Positions 11,651-25,600 of a DNA stretch of 64,000 nt are shown one piece after another. The notes under the pieces were generated by a model, which saw nothing but the letters and a program-made list of their open reading frames with translations, did not search any database and had not been told where the DNA came from. The stretch covers positions 9,799,487 through 9,863,486 of the forward strand of contig CM036622.1 in assembly GCA_020746105.1 (NCBI GenBank). The letters run 5' to 3'. The number at the start of each line of letters is the position of its first letter. Position 1 is the stretch's first letter. Source of the DNA: Trogon surrucura. Lineage: Eukaryota; Chordata; Aves; Trogoniformes; Trogonidae. Made by a program: the position numbers and the translations under genes.

Positions 11651-14600
11651 TCAATGCTTCATATATTCTTGGTATGTTACTGACTGAACTTATTCATACT
11701 GGCTCAAAATGTTAACTTGTTCATACATGTTCCTTTTCTCAGACCTAGGCTGCCAGAAATTTGTAACTGGAAAAAGAAGTGGCTGATGCAAAATTACTTT
11801 CTTTTTTTTGGTCTTATGTTAAAGAATAAATCCATATTTTTTTTACAAGCATGAATACAAATGGAAAAAAAATTACACAGCTGTCATTGAGGGCTCTGTG
11901 AGTTCCAAAAGAATCTTCTTTTGTCTATGCATATTGGGTGTTTTGTGAAACGTTCCTTTTGGATATATCCCTCTTGATAAGTTTTTAAATCATGAAAGAA
12001 ATTTTTTTTCAATAAATTCTTTAATCTAACTTCCTAGACATTGTGTGAAGCACCAGCCTCACCAATAGTCCTTGAGGTATTTGTTACACCTTCCTACCAA
12101 GAGGAGTAGGTCATGTGGAAATAAATATGCATATGTTTAAATAAACATATTATACATAATTTTCTTTTAATTCCTGGTAGTTTTTAAGCTTGGAGACTAA
12201 TAAAATGAAATTGAGCTAAAGAAATCTGCACAAGGTATTGACTCTGGAAAGCTTTAATTTTCCCCAGTGAGTGGCACATTTGTCTTCTGTCTGCAAATGT
12301 GGAAAATTTATTTAAATGTATGCTGCTTCTTTCCTTTACACAGAATTAATGTAGACAAGAATTAGGACTGAAATCAAATTTGATAGAAGAGTCACAGTTG
12401 AGAGCTTGGTGAAAACCTGTCTTTTTTTTCTTAAAAATACAAGAAGAGAAGAGTTAACAGTATCTTTTCCTTCTATTTGATCTGAATTCACTGTTGTAAG
12501 GTACGGTATGTAGATTAAACCTTTGAAGGATCCTGTGGTTGTCTAAAGAGCTATATGTGAATTAGGAGGAGTTAATTCTGGTTATGAAATTTTGCATTAG
12601 TAGAGTGGCATTTCTGTATTCTGATGTCTCGGGATGTATGCTGTTTGCCGCAGAGATCAATTAACACGTCTTTTCCTTCCCCCTTTCCTTTTTTGATAAG
12701 AGATTCAAGTGACAAATTATTTCCTCAGAGTATGTGGTCATATGCGTAGTAGGATTAAATTGTTCAGTGCACGTACATGGCAGACCAGTATGCCCCTGCC
12801 GAATCTTGCTTGCGGCTTTGAACTTTCTATGGTTATGAAGATATTCTTTGAAAATTGACTGTGGAAATTAATTCTGTATGTGTGTATGTTCCCTCTCAGC
12901 AAGGCCAGGGCCTGGAGTGGAGGGTGGCCCAATTTAATTGGATTTTCTCTTAGGAGTCCCAGCTCAGATATGGTTCTGTTGTCACTTTTTCCTAAGAATC
13001 CCTTTATTTGAACACCTTGCCTCAACTGGAAGGATGTGTCTGCTGCTCAGTTCCTCCTGTTCTGTCTGGAGGCTGTTGTCACTGTGTGTTACTTGTAATG
13101 TGTGTGTTCCTGGGTGGTTTTGTCATCCTTGTAGTCATCTATGCCTGTCTCATGTTGTCCTCACAAAACCGAATCCTTTTGTCTTGGGATTGAGAATTTA
13201 AAATTTTACCCAGATGGGTCTCTAATTATAGAAAAAAAACTTGTCTTCAGATGGAGGAGTGGTGCATGGTAGAGCTCTTGAAGTTAGTACGTTTTTACAA
13301 GTTCCCTGTAAAAGATGGGATGAGAGAGGCAAGAGAGACAATTAATTTTCTGCCAAAGGAAAAGCACGCATTTGTCTTGTATTGGGCACCGAAGTATTCA
13401 ACAATAAGGAGCACTCCTGACCTGTTTTGTGCAATTTGTTCACTGTAGTCCGTAGTTCTTGTATGTCTCACGTAAACGTAAATTCTGCATCTGCTTCTGC
13501 AACCCCCCCCAATCAATATTTCAAGGGCAGATTTGCCAGTTTGCTGGAGAAGAGACAGGAGACCTGAAAAGCGATTTTGTATTGGGTATTTAGATTTGGT
13601 TCCTTAGTTCCTTCTGTTTCTTGCTTGATAGGACCTGATCTTTTAAGTAACACTTTCTTACATAAGTACTTACATCTTTAACTTTCATTCCTGCTGCTCA
13701 AAGATAAGATACTTTTCTAAAAGAGCTAAGGTGGCTTTGCCACAGGAAAGAAAAAACTGAAATTGCTTTAAAGACTGCTACTTGAAATTCCTTGTGTCTC
13801 TACATTATTCTGAAAGATCATTAAAATTAAACCTTGAAACAACATATCTCCTGCTGTTTGTATTTTAATAAGATTTTTTTTCCCTAGGAATGAATAAACA
13901 AAGCCTGTTATATAGATGCATAAAGAGAGGGTCTATAATAGATTTACCAAAGTATCTTTCCCAGTCCCACCCTATTAAATTGCCTTTAGATAAATCAAAT
14001 TGTTTGAAAGTACACAAATGAATTTTTTGAACTCTTCATGTTGATAAGGGTGCTAGCTGCTTTTCAAGCATACTGAAATATACTTAAGCAGTTTCAGTGC
14101 TAGTAGTTGTGAAAACTTTATTAAATAAAGTATTAATTTGAAAATACCCCGTATTAGCTGCACAGAGGCATTCTCATGACGCTTAATGTTGCTCTTAAAA
14201 GTTTATTGTTGATGGTAGAGTGTTTTTTCTTGCAGTCATTTTGTCTTTAAATTTGATTATTCTAAGATAGGCAGAATTCTGAAAGGGTTTTGTATGAAAC
14301 AGCTTATTAACATGGAGATATATAAGGAATGTCTTTGTTACACACACCTCTGTCAGCAGAGGTGGAATTGCAACTGGTAGTTGAGATGCGAGCTTTGACC
14401 TGAAGGAAGCTTTATATTTTTACTCAAACTATTTATAAGAACAAAAGCTCTGACCTGAAGCCCTTAAAAACAGTTTAAATAACCATTTAAAATATAAAGT
14501 AACCTTACTATTCTAATGCAGTATTTGTGCAGCACCTAGTACATGATGTAAATTGGCTGGAAACAGCTGTCTGTTTCTGCAAACACTTTAGCTTGCATGA

Positions 14601-16507
14601 TGGCATTAAGTTGTGAACCTGTATCTGCGAATTGAGAAAATGTGAAACAAGGCAGTTGCTGAACTAGTCAAGATACAGGACATTCCTGGTTTGAGGGAGA
14701 TGTGGACTATTTCCAGGTTGATTTGGTGACTTTATGTGAGATCGCTAATGGCACTTTGTTATAAAGTAGAAATAATATTGGTTCAAAATTTGAAAGTGTA
14801 AAGTAAGTATCATTTTCCCTCCTACTCATGGTTTCACAGGAGATTTGCTTTTTGGAAGAGAGAAGCATGTTTAAAATATATTTTTTAAAAAAAATACAGT
14901 CTTTAACTACACTGCTGTAGTTAAAATGTGGTGCCGGAGATGATTTAATTGTTGAAAAGTTAGTTCCACTTGACAGAAAGAATGGCCAGAAAGTATTTTT
15001 TTGGGATGGAATTTTCCAAGAAGAATTGAAATTAGAAAGTAGGTGTAGAGAAATGCTGTTTGTTCTCTTACTATTCAGTGTTTCATAATAGCTTTCATTA
15101 TAAAGCAATGAGGAAAGTTAAGGATAAATTCCTGTGTGGGAGGAGGAGCATATAGGCTTCCTGATTCTCTTAATATGTGGTACTGTGCAACATGCACAGC
15201 ACAGAAGTAAACAGTGGTTCCAGTGCTTTTCAGCATCTTGAGGATCTCAACAGAAGATTATTTTTTTTTTTAGCGTATCTGCGTATGTGTCTGTTTGAGC
15301 ACGCACATATAACTTGTCAGAAGTTTAAAAGAATGCCGTTGAGATCAAGAACAGTGTTGACTACTAAGATGATACTGCAAGATAAGAATATTTAGTCATA
15401 TGTTGGAAAATGGGGGAAGAAAGTCCATTTACCTTATGAAGGACATTGTAACTGTCTCCAGTGGTGGCCCCTTTTGTGCTCAGCATAACATGGCACATGT
15501 TCGTCTCTGCAGGCTCAGGGCTAGCTGATGTCATTTCAGCTAAGGGCTGCTGCACACATGCACAGAGGTGTGAGAACTCTGTAATATGTGAATATACTGA
15601 ACCCCTTGTGTAACCCTTTGTTCAACTTTATCTTAAATGGGAAGGTTGAAGAACACAGTTGTAAAATAAATTCTTATCGCTCATCTCAGTGACTTCATGG
15701 GACAAGACAGCTGGGATGCTGGGATTTTCTGGCTTTTTCTTGGGCACCATTGTTCACTCACGCAATTTGCTGCAGTTCTCTCTGTGAGTCAGTAGATAGC
15801 CCAGGAAATCTTCACTGAGGGTACTGAGCAGGCATATGATATATTTTGCATTGTAAGATATACTTGCAGTTGCAGTATGTTGTGGTGCCAGCTTGGTGTT
15901 AGCATCTGCACCATCTCCACTTAGTGCTGGAGTGCAGTAAGTCAGAACTGGTTGTAAAGGGCTGCTGGGGAAGGACACAAGTATCCCCAAGGTAAGAGCT
16001 GTCTTGGAAGGAAGTTTTTGGTTTAAAAAAAATTGGTTGGAAACTATGCATTCATTTTAAAAACAGTGACATCTGCCTATGCAAGCACTGTAAAACTTGT
16101 AATTGTTTGGTGTATGTACATATGAGGGCTGGAAACTTCCTCTAAATGAAGAGTCATGAATTGAGTCATGAATTAGTTGCTTTTATTGTATTTGGAAGAT
16201 TATGTATCACTTACATATACTTAATGTTTGGTTTTTTGCAGTCTTTGACTAGTAGTGAATCTTGAAAAGAATGTGCTGGGCCTCGATTTAAGTTGATTTT
16301 GGTGATAAGGGCTTGGATAGATCCTCTATTTTCATCTTTGAAACAAACAAACAGTTCTTTTTCCATTCTGTCCACTTGCTCTCAGTTGATGTAGTTGACT
16401 GTTTAACATCTTGGAAGTTAATATTATGGTGTTTCCCAGAGTTTTTGCTGTTTGTGTAAGCTTATTCTGGTCAGTACTTACTTTGGGTTTTTGTTTTGTC
16501 AGCAGCC
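11651..16507. other. Non-coding DNA before first PALS2 coding exon
   Basis: AT-rich, with no recognised gene or young repeat; presumably the 3' part of the 5' non-coding intron of PALS2. It ends in the acceptor TTTTGTCAGCAG just before the start codon. A direct repeat of GAGTCATGAATT (16151-16174) contains one AP-1-like TGAGTCA. Confidence 0.55.
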
Positions 16508-16624
16508 ATGCAGCAGGTCCTGGATAACCTTACTGATCTGCCGACATCAACAGGCGCTGAAGAAATAGACCTGATTTTTCTTAAAGGAATCATGGAGAAC
16601 CCTATTGTAAGATCTCTTGCTAAG
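16508..16624 (+). CDS. PALS2: PALS2 coding exon 1 (start codon, L27)
   Basis: Encodes residues 1-39, starting [12 protein letters not shown] and ending NPIVRSLAK. This is the beginning of the first L27 domain, the helical module that pairs with other L27 proteins such as Lin-7. A few 5' UTR bases share the exon. The acceptor is the tandem CAGCAG at 16500-16505, so the exon starts at 16503 or 16506. The donor is GTATTT after AAG at 16624, phase 0. Confidence 0.96.
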
Positions 16625-19600
16625 GTATTTAAATTTGCTGCTGAGTAGAATCTGGAAATATTTTAACTCTTAAATTACTGTGTGAACATTGAGTATGGAT
16701 TGAAGTATTAATAGTTGCTTTTATGTATGTTATGTCTAAATAAAAGACTTCAAGACCTCCTTCAAGGTGAAGGTTTGGTATAATGTGATTTCTGTGGATC
16801 CTGATTTGTTGTTATATGGGAGATTCTAGAGGTAGAAAAAAATTCAGAGACTCCGGAAATAATGTGATAACATTGTTTATGTAGAAAGTGTCAAAATACT
16901 TGAAATGAGAAGCAGTTGGTTTTAATATTGTCTTGTGACCATTGTTGTGTGCAAAACCCATATGCCTTCTGACTCTTCACATTTTTGCTAAAAATGAAAG
17001 GTGAGAGCAATAACCTTCTTTCTCCCATGGCATAACAAAATTTTCTTTTTGTCTTTGGATCAAAACAACTTTATGATGAGCCCAGTGAATTGTTCTCTAC
17101 ATGCCCTTTCCTACATCTCAGAATAATGCTGGGACCTTTGATTGTCAGCTCTCCGAGACATGGGCTTAACTTAGTTTTGGTTTAGCATTATGAAAACCTT
17201 TTATTTATAGAGAGTAGCAATCAATTATAATAAATACGTAAGGTGATATTTACAAAAAGTCTTTGGACTCTGTATTTAAAATGCAGTTGATCTTACCAGC
17301 AAGACGTGGAGTCAATATGGCACAGCACTTTACATTCTCTCTTAATCTTACTTCATAAAAATAAACTCCTTTCATGATTTAAAAAAACCCAGTTAATTTG
17401 AATGTAGCTGTCTCTCTAATATGAATAAACATTGGACAGCAGTGCCCTCTGGGCACACATGAAATATTCTGTAAAGCAAAAGAATTGTTGTGCAGGGATT
17501 TTGGTCAGTATAAAAATCTGGAAAGGGAACCTTCTCATAAGAATTAATCTAGAAATTTATTTTTGCTTAGTTGTTCAAAAAAATTGGTTGTAAGTGGAAG
17601 ACATTGCATGGTAATAAACTTAGAAGTAATGCAAGTGTCTCATCTGCTAGTGAAATGACTGCAGAGGGAAGGATTTGTGTACTAAATTTCCTAGAATAAG
17701 TAAACACATTTTCTTACTTTGAGTTGTTTACAACTTCAGTATCTGCTGCATAGGTCATCTTTAATTTAATATTTACCATGGAGAAAGTGTTCATTGCAAA
17801 GCATTTTTTTTTTCTTAACAGGAATTTGTGCTTTAATGACCAATTACAATTATGTGGAATTTAATGACTAGCAGATGTTAAAAAGTGCTTGTAGTGGAAA
17901 CAGATTCTTAACTATAAACTTGCTTTGTCTAGAATGTGGAAAGATTTTAATTGTGTTCATATAGCATGGCTGCACTCATATTTTCTTTTATAATTATTTC
18001 AGAATTAAACCCAAAACCTCAGTCCTAACCATAAGAACTATATAAGGACAAGGTCAAAACAACAACGTATTTCATGGAGTGTATATATATTTCATATATA
18101 TTCATTTGTCTCTAAAAATATGTAAAATGTGTTTTTCTATGAGAAGAGCTAGTTTTAACAGAATAAAGAATTCTCAGGACCCTGAGATGGTCAGATTATT
18201 TAAACAGATCCATTTCAGACAAGGCTAGAAATAGAAAAGCTTTTTCGTTTTCCTTTATTTGTCAGTTGTTAAGACTAATTATTATGTGAAGTATCTCAAA
18301 AAGGAAACTTAGCAAAATGTGCCATGAGCTATACAAGCTTATTTTTTCTTAACAGTCCTTAAAAAATGAAGGCAAGCAATTAGCATAGTAGTTAGGTTAC
18401 AATATTTTGCAATGCAAAATGGCTAATCTTTTAAAGTTTTGTTAAGTTCATTTCACACTTTTTCTGCCTAGAATCATCAAGGTAGAAATTGCAGATTTAT
18501 TTAGTAGGGTAGTAGGGGAGAAGTGAAGTAACTGTAATCACTGTAAAATGTATTTTCCTGTCATTTACTGATGTTTACAGAATGAGAGTAGTTTGGGTTG
18601 GAAGGGACCTCTGAAGATGATCTAGTCCAACACCCCTGCAACAAGCAGGCACATCTTCAACTAGATCAGGTTGCTGAGAGCCCCATTCATCCTGACCTTG
18701 AATGTTTCTGGGGATGGGATGGCATCTAGCACCTCTCTGGGCAACCTGCTCCAGTGTTGCACCACCGTCATTGTAAAAACATTTCTTGCTTGTATCTAGT
18801 CTAAATCTACCCTCTTTTGGTTTAAAACTGTTGCCCCTAGCCCTATTGCAGTATGCCCTGCTAAAAAGTTTGTCCTTGTCTTTCTTAAGCCCCCTTTAGG
18901 TATTGAAAGGCCACAATAAGGTCTCCCTGGAGCCTTCTCTTCTCCAGGCTCCAGCCGTTCTTTGTAGGAGAGGTGTTCCAGACCTCAGATTACTTTTGGG
19001 CTGTCCTCTGGACCCACTCCAACAGGTCCATGTCTTTCCTATGCTGAGGTTTATATTCAGTCCTAGCTAATGTTTAGAATTGATGCACTTTTTTTTTTTT
19101 TGAAAACAGTTGTTGAATTTGGAGCATGCATGATTTTTTTTTTTTCAGTTTTTCTACTGTACTGTCTTATCAAAATTCTCTTCTCCTGGATTGTTAACTG
19201 TTCTTTTGAACCTCAAAACTTTTACCTTCTTTTCTGCAGTCACACTATTGCTTCTAGTATTGTAGGATAGCCTACAGCATAGCAGGTGAATGCCTAACCC
19301 AGGCCAAGGAAACATCTTAGGAGTAATCTATAAACATCAAGTCCAGTATTTAGGATGTCAGATTGCCTGGGGAAAAGCCTGACTAGTTGAACATTTGGCA
19401 AGTATAATAAATATTGGATGAATCAAAAGATTCAGTTCAGTGTCACTGTTTCTGAAATGATGAACTGAAATGAAAAAGGTAATAATTACAGTATCTGAGT
19501 TAGGTATTCCTTTTTTAATTTAATTGTATTTTAAATTATTCGTATCGCTCCGTATCCCGCTACTCCCCAGCATATTACAGGATCAGAGATTGTTGACTGT

Positions 19601-22600
19601 TTCGCTGTACATACATGGCCTTGAATTGGGGGTAAAGGGTGAGGATATTTGTGTTTAGATTATGGTCTCTGTTAGTGGTAGTATTTTAAAGCAAATGAGT
19701 GAGATTATAAAGGTTTTGCAGTTGGAATATGTCTAAAAGTCAATAGATTTGTGGTTTTACTTGCTGCAAAAGAAATAAACTTCAAAAGAAGGATATTGTT
19801 TACTGTATGTATTATGTAGAGTACAGCATTCCCTTATTAATGAGAATGTGTGTAGGTGCTCAGCTTCCTATGACTTTGTCATCTTGGTCATTTGGTTTGT
19901 GTGTGTTGGTTTGGGGAATGTTTGAAATGTCTCTCTCTCTGTTAAGTTAACCTTTCCAATGTTTGATCATCACTCTTACAGAAATACCATTTGAGAGATA
20001 TGAAGTAGAATTTAAGGCTCAGATGATTTCCAGAAACAAAAGTTTTCTGGTTTTAGCAAAATTTTATTTTAGCATCTGTTTAAAAGCACTAATAATAAAG
20101 TAGGTATGTGTGCATTACTTTATATATTTGAGACATATATATATATGACTCACAAATACATCTATTATTTGTTGTGTTCTTACATGTCAGTGTAGTAGCT
20201 CTTTTTTAAACTTCTTGCCACGGTGTTGTAAATAACCTTTAATTGAGTGCGCTGAGAATCTTAGTGATTTTTGGCCTCCTCTTATTCCCTGGTTTTATGA
20301 CGCAGCACTACCTATAATAAATAAGTGGAGCATTTGGATTTATGAGATGATTCTCTTGCTGCTCAAAGCTCCTGCCTTTAAATGAATTTAAGTATCTGCA
20401 GTGTTTAAGAAAGGATTGTGTCTGCAGCAATAGCTCTAGAAAGATGAAAAGTTATCACAGAATCACAGAATGTTTGAGGTTAGGAGGGACCTCTGGAGGG
20501 CATCAGGTCCATTCCCGGTGCTCCAGCAGGGCCCTCTGGAGATGGTTGCTCAGGACCAGATGCAACACTTTTTAAATGCTTCTGCCTTTGCTGCAGATTT
20601 TCCTTTATCATTTCCTTTGGTTATGCAGACTTTCCTTTTAGGATTTGTTGGTTTGAAGGTGTTTGAATGGGAGGAGTCTGGGGTAAATGCTTCTCTTGCA
20701 GGCTTCATTTTTTTTCTGAGCAGATCCCATAGTTCTTTTTTCCTTCTTCTAGAAGGCGTCCTTGTACTGGGTTCTGAAGCAGAAAAGATCCGAGGTGCTA
20801 TACTGTTCCCAGAGGACTGTTTGGTGTATATAACATAGAGGTTATAGTAAGTAAGGACACACAAGCATCTCTGACAGATGCTGCGTATAGAGTTTGTTGA
20901 GTCATGTAGTTAAGCATGCAAAATCCTTCAGCATATTGAGATAAAATGTATACAGATTATGCTATATATATTTCTTTCTGGCTTTTCCGATAAAGGTTGC
21001 ACCAAGAAATTATTTAAAAGGTTTATAAATTGGAACTACTTGAAACTTATTTACAGTATAGTCTTATATATTTAATCTTGCAGGCTCACGAGCGGCTGGA
21101 AGATTCTAAACTTGAGGCTGTCAGTGACAACAACCTGGAGTTGGTGAATGAAATTCTTGAAGACATCAGTCCCTTAGTAAACAAAGATGAAAATATTGCA
21201 GAGTTGGTTGGAATACTCAAGGAGCCTCATTTTCAGGTGCCACCTTTTAACTGCATATTAGCACTTACTGTATCAGTAATGACATACGGATTTAGGAATA
21301 ATAATGAAACAAAACTGGAACTGTAGCAAACTGTTATATATAGGATTTACTCTGAGTGAAAGGTAAAGCAGAAGCCATGTGGGGTTAAGAATGAGAATGA
21401 TTTTATTCTTTGATATCACCTCAAGAGTATCTTAACTGATTATATTAAAATCCACCGGAGTTTGTTATAAATCTTGAACAAACATTTACTTCCTATGTGA
21501 CCAGATTTTCCATAGCAATTCCCTGAAAGCTTCATCCTTAGAATTTCTAGGTGGACTCAGTTCCTAATTCTGGCCATTCTGCATTTCAGTTCAGCTGTTG
21601 GCAAGCATACTCATGTGTAAGATGTGCAGTTTGCAAGAGAAAATGAGCAGAATTCCTCTGTGATGCGATCCGCACTGCAGCTTGAGACTCTGCTTCCCTC
21701 TCGCTGTTTTTCTGCTTAAGTGAAGTTTTGACATATGCTTGTCAGAAGAAGTTGGTTTTCCATAGCTGCCATTCTGTTACCAGCTTCTGTACTGACCCTT
21801 GAAGATTAGGGTTTGTAAATCCTTGGTAGGTTCTGGATTTTCTAGGCAGACTTCAGCTGACTTTAGCATTTAGCTACAGGTATCCTGCAGAAAAACACAA
21901 GCAAACCTTCTGCCACAGTATAAATGTGTTTCTTTTGGCAGACAGGTATAGAGTCATAAATTTCCTTTGGATATATGAGTTTAAAGAAATTTTCTAAATT
22001 TTCAGTTATACATTTTACAAATGTAGCAAGGTACATTACCATTTAACATAGATAAACACTGTCAAGCTGTGTTGTGGTGTTTTGGAAGAGGGAACACTTA
22101 AAGAGCTCAGAGCTTGGCTTTTGAGGTTAGTGCCTGTTCTGCGTGCTGACAGTTCCTCTGCCTCTTCTGAAGAACAGCATGTTGGCCTTCCTTGTGCTCC
22201 TGTTTGTCCAGAGGGGCATCACAGATAAGGGATCAGAGACTGGTTTGGAGACTTACTGATGAATAAACCTGCAAATCAATCCTTGATCCCTTAGCAGAAA
22301 TTGATACTGGAAAAGGAGAGGATGAATTTGGAGGAATTGGTGGTGACAATGCAAACACACTGGAATTGGGGGAACTGGTGCAGTGACAGAACTGGCAAAG
22401 ATCCATTGTGTTAGATAGAGGAAAATAAAGCTGACAAGTTGAAGAGGATGAATCAAAAGATGAAAAGGACTTAAGTAAAGTGCCAAGTAGTCTGACTTTG
22501 AAAGGTGCTGTAGCAATATCTCTGGAGAGAGGTAGCAGAGATCAGTGACCAAATGGGCAAAGAGTCTGTGATGGAGACTAGACACGGCCTGTAGTCAACT

Positions 22601-25600
22601 GAGATCAAATAAGAGTTTTAATGAGAATGAGTAACCAATACTAAGGTAAACCCAGCATTCATTCCTGTTCAGTGGTCATGTTTGTGGAGAGGCACAACAT
22701 GATGCTGCTGGTGTGAAGTTACTCCATTAGTTCAGGCTTAAGCAACTTACACATTTAATTCAGAAGTTCTAAAGTGGCTGGTGAACAAAAATGTGAATAT
22801 TTTTGCTATTTCCTGTATTTTTTGGTTTCTGATTTCTAAAAAGCAGGCTCGAAATTACATATATGCTATGTTAACTTTAATTTTAGTTAACTTTTGTTAG
22901 TGCTTCCTAATTGTACATTAAAGGTCCGTTTAACAAATAGCTCTTATTTTCCTTCCATGCCCTCAGCAGTACGTATCTAGTGAAGACTGTAAGGCTAGGC
23001 AAGTCAACAGTGGTACCTTCCAAATTGGTTTGTGAGGATTTAGTGATTTGTTGCTCAGACTTCTGAGTGAAAAATAGCATCATCCACCTGTGCTGTTTTC
23101 TCCCATCAGCTTGTTCAGTTGTTTTTGAATCCGTGTAAAAATCTGGCATTCACAACATCCCCTATCAGAGTGGAGACTGTGCTGTTTTGAGACTGTCTCC
23201 TATCACGTTCACTTCGTATCACCTTGCTCTTGTCTGGGAAGAAAGTGAAATTTTTCTTAATCAGGTTTTCACGTTACTCGTCATTTGAGAGACTTCACTG
23301 TATATATGTGTCTGTCTGTCTCAAGGAATTAAAAGGAAAGGAGGCAAAGCTATTTGTAGCTTCCTAGAGTCATTCACAGCAGCATGGACTTATGAAGTGG
23401 TGTAGTAATTTCCATTGCATCTCCTACTCATTGCCTCAATATTTCTAGTATTTGGGTTACCTTTTTAAGAGCTGGTGAATAGAATTAGGAATAGGAATGG
23501 GAGGGGAATGGAAGTAGTTCACTTGGAAGAAACCTGGAATGATCGTCTAGTCCAACTGCCTGATTGCTTCAGCTTTAACTTGTAATTTTATTATTCTTGA
23601 AGTGCCTGCTGCGAGGACTTTGGTCTCATTTGCGGAAACAATGAGCAGTTTTGGCTGCTGCACGCAGGCAAAAAGCAGCTAGCTGCTTACTTTTTTAAAG
23701 TAGTTCTGATGAGATTTAGTTTTGAAGTCTAAAATTGGGATGTACTTTTTGGCCCTTCATTTTGTGCTTCCATTCCCCTTTGGGAGGCAGGCAATGAAGA
23801 CAGCTGACACTGAAGTCATATTGTTTTGATTAAGTATTTTTATTTAACTGATACAGTAGTTACGACCTACTAGAAGAGCTTCTAGGACAATTCGCAGACC
23901 AAAATGTGGAAACGATATTCTTTCTAAGGCTTCAGGAGGCTGTATGTCTCTCTCACTGAAAAGGACACAGCGAATTAACTAAATACTCAAGAAATAAGTC
24001 CTGTCCTTTCTGCCTATGCTTGGAGGCACATTCCAAATTTTGCAGGAAGGGACCTGTAAGGAAGAAAGGAAAAATACAATGTCATTTTTTAATTATAGAA
24101 AATGCAGTTTGCATCCTTTCTCCAGTTCAGTAAACAAGCCACGTTGACTTGACTCCTGAAGTTTCATGGATGCTACTATTTTAGAGGCTGATTCTGTACT
24201 TTAAAATGAATGATGCCACTTTATCACAGCATCATCTTACAGTTGTAACTTACATCGGCATACAAGTATCAAATGTGGTATACAAGTCATCAGTGCAATA
24301 GCTTATTTTGAAGGTATCATTTAGTGCTCAAAATACTGAATTGCAGAACTTAATTTCTTGGTCGAGGGACTGGCTTCTGGAGCACAGGTGCATGTGTGGT
24401 TGTACGACTGTGTTTGACTGTCCCCTCCCTTTTTGCATTTCTCCTTTGATTCTTTTTCTTCCCTTCCACTTTTTACGTATTTTTGCTTGAACTGAACTCT
24501 TCCAGGAGTTGAAGTATGCAAGATACTAAGTTTTTGTGATTTTTACGGTGTTGGTGGTTGGCGAATTAGGCCAGTATGTATTGGAGAGACAGCTGACACA
24601 TGAAGTGCATAAAGAAGGCTGTAACAAGTCTTACCAGACAGTAGCTGGGGAGCAAAAGAGAGGAGTGGTAAGAGAGGTTGCCTTCAAGGAAGGAGGAGTT
24701 GAAAGTGTCATACTGTTGGAGTAGTTAGACATGCAGAGCAATCATTTGTCCTGCTTATGGAAGAACTTGTTCAGTTACTTTCACCTGTCCAAGGATTGTG
24801 CAAGCCGTTCATTCTAAATAGTAGATTCTGCTGGCAATAAAATACTTCATCTGAAAAGCAGGCAATATTTTCTTCTAACAGTTAGCTTTATAGTGGCTAA
24901 TCATAGCTTTAAAATATTTCATTTAGTAAAGTGATCTTGAGTTGCCTTGTGGAGAGATCTTAATTAATAGGGTTATTTTTTCCCCATATTCATGCTTCCT
25001 TACCAGCTCCCCTGATTTCTCCAAGATCTTAAACGTTTCCTCGCTTTTTCAGTCCATTTATTAAGTTCTAATATTTAAAGAGTGTTATCAGAGAAGAACA
25101 ACACATATTTAGTGCATAAAAGACAAACGGAAATATCCGAGGCCTCAAGTGTTAGGGAGTTCTGAATTCAAGACCATAGAGTTCTGCTCTTGTGTATTCC
25201 CTTCCACCCCAGCCCCCAACTTGTAATTTAAGTGTTCTCCTGGATCACAGTTGGAAAAAGCCTCATGTGTTTAATGTTTCATTGTTTACTGAATTTTCAG
25301 TTACTTTTCAAATTTTTTTTTCTTCTACCTGTCAAATAAATACAGTCACAGAAAACTACTATAAAGAAGTCAGTGTGTTTTAAGTGCATGAATTAGTTTA
25401 TGCAGTGTCTTGCACAAAGGAGCCATACTGTCTGCTGCCAGACTGTACATCCATTGTGCACTGTCTCTTGTGATACTCGGAGAGTTTTTCTAACACCTTA
25501 CTCTGCAAACTGCCTTTTTTTCTGAGATAACCTTCTGCAGTTATCCTGTCTTGGATAGTCAGCTGATCCTGTTGACATACGCTGTACAGGGGAAAACTTT

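Larger units (their letters stand above)
16625..21083 (+). other. PALS2 intron after coding exon 1
   Basis: A 4.5 kb AT-rich intron. It holds two antisense CR1 pieces (18584-19053 and 20456-20570), T-rich runs and a short AT microsatellite near 20136. The 122-codon frame at 20470-20838 starts inside the CR1 piece and has no recognisable product. Confidence 0.85.

Noticed and set aside
20470..20838. 122-codon open frame in PALS2 intron 1
   Set aside because: Starts inside a CR1 fragment and continues into unique intron; no domain and no splice link needed by PALS2.
22253..22585. 110-codon hydrophobic frame on the - strand
   Set aside because: Leu/His-rich by composition, no homology recognised, no exon signals considered convincing.
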